DNA of 14,877 nucleotides, from contig DAHXOM010000378.1 in the NCBI GenBank assembly GCA_027364825.1, forward strand, positions 1 through 14,877. The letters are read 5' to 3'. The notes beneath the pieces are model-generated. The model saw nothing but the letters and a program-made list of their open reading frames with translations, searched no databases and was not told where the DNA came from. The position numbers and the translations under genes were made by a program. The stretch is from a bacterium. Lineage in GTDB: Bacteria; JAMCPX01. Of the stretch, positions 14,869 through 14,877 are shown piece after piece; within the stretch, counting starts at the first letter, position 1; the number at the start of each line of letters is the position of its first letter.

Positions 14869-14877
14869 CCGTTAGAA
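14869..14877. repeat. Third copy of CCGTTAGAA at the window edge
   Basis: The last nine bases repeat the core of the inverted-repeat arms at 9575-9583 and, reversed, at 9663-9671. The window stops inside the motif, so whether more of the element follows cannot be seen. Confidence 0.4.

Noticed and set aside
1..14877. CRISPR array, tRNA, rRNA, insertion sequence, phage, toxin-antitoxin or defence system
   Set aside because: No spaced direct repeats, no cloverleaf or rRNA-like stretch, and no transposase, integrase, nuclease or toxin motifs in any credible reading frame.

Overview
The window reads as chromosomal DNA of a Gram-negative bacterium. Two genes encode lipoproteins with clear lipoboxes, and the rest is mostly core bacterial metabolism and information processing (pyrD, ndk, rlmN, radA) plus polyamine synthesis. 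My best guess is Deltaproteobacteria in the old broad sense, from the ndk-rlmN adjacency and the style of the lipoproteins. This is inference, and a marker-gene tree would be needed. I see no tRNA, rRNA, CRISPR array, insertion sequence or phage gene.

Layout. (1) 1-1335 (+): 3' part of a surface lipoprotein with a short collagen-like stretch, an Ig-like domain and a six-repeat propeller, closed by a strong terminator at 1370-1394. (2) 1440-3989 (-): an 849-residue P-type cation ATPase, divergent from (3) pyrD (4120-5049, +) and a 102-residue three-helix membrane protein that starts 1 nt after the pyrD stop. (4) 5408-9556 (-): four collinear genes in the order ndk, rlmN, MBL-fold hydrolase, SGNH-like lipoprotein; rlmN and the MBL gene overlap by 4 bp. 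(5) A 201-bp divergent intergenic region (9557-9757) holds a nearly concentric pair of inverted repeats. (6) 9758-10702 (+): an orphan Opp/Dpp-type ABC ATPase, then radA (10794-12134, +). (7) 12170-14809 (-): a two-gene operon, homospermidine synthase then ornithine decarboxylase-type enzyme, which together would turn ornithine into putrescine and putrescine into sym-homospermidine.

Functional links. pyrD and ndk serve pyrimidine and nucleotide metabolism, rlmN modifies RNA, and radA acts in recombination repair. The hss-odc pair is the clearest dedicated pathway. I did not find a convincing new defence or mobile system. The points most worth a second look are: the CCGTTAGAAA inverted repeat around 9575-9671, whose 9-bp core recurs at the last bases of the window; a RadA whose usual KNRFG motif reads KNSFG; an SGNH-type lipoprotein with GAS in place of GDS; and several genes that lack a Shine-Dalgarno sequence and have promoter-like hexamers very close to the start codon.
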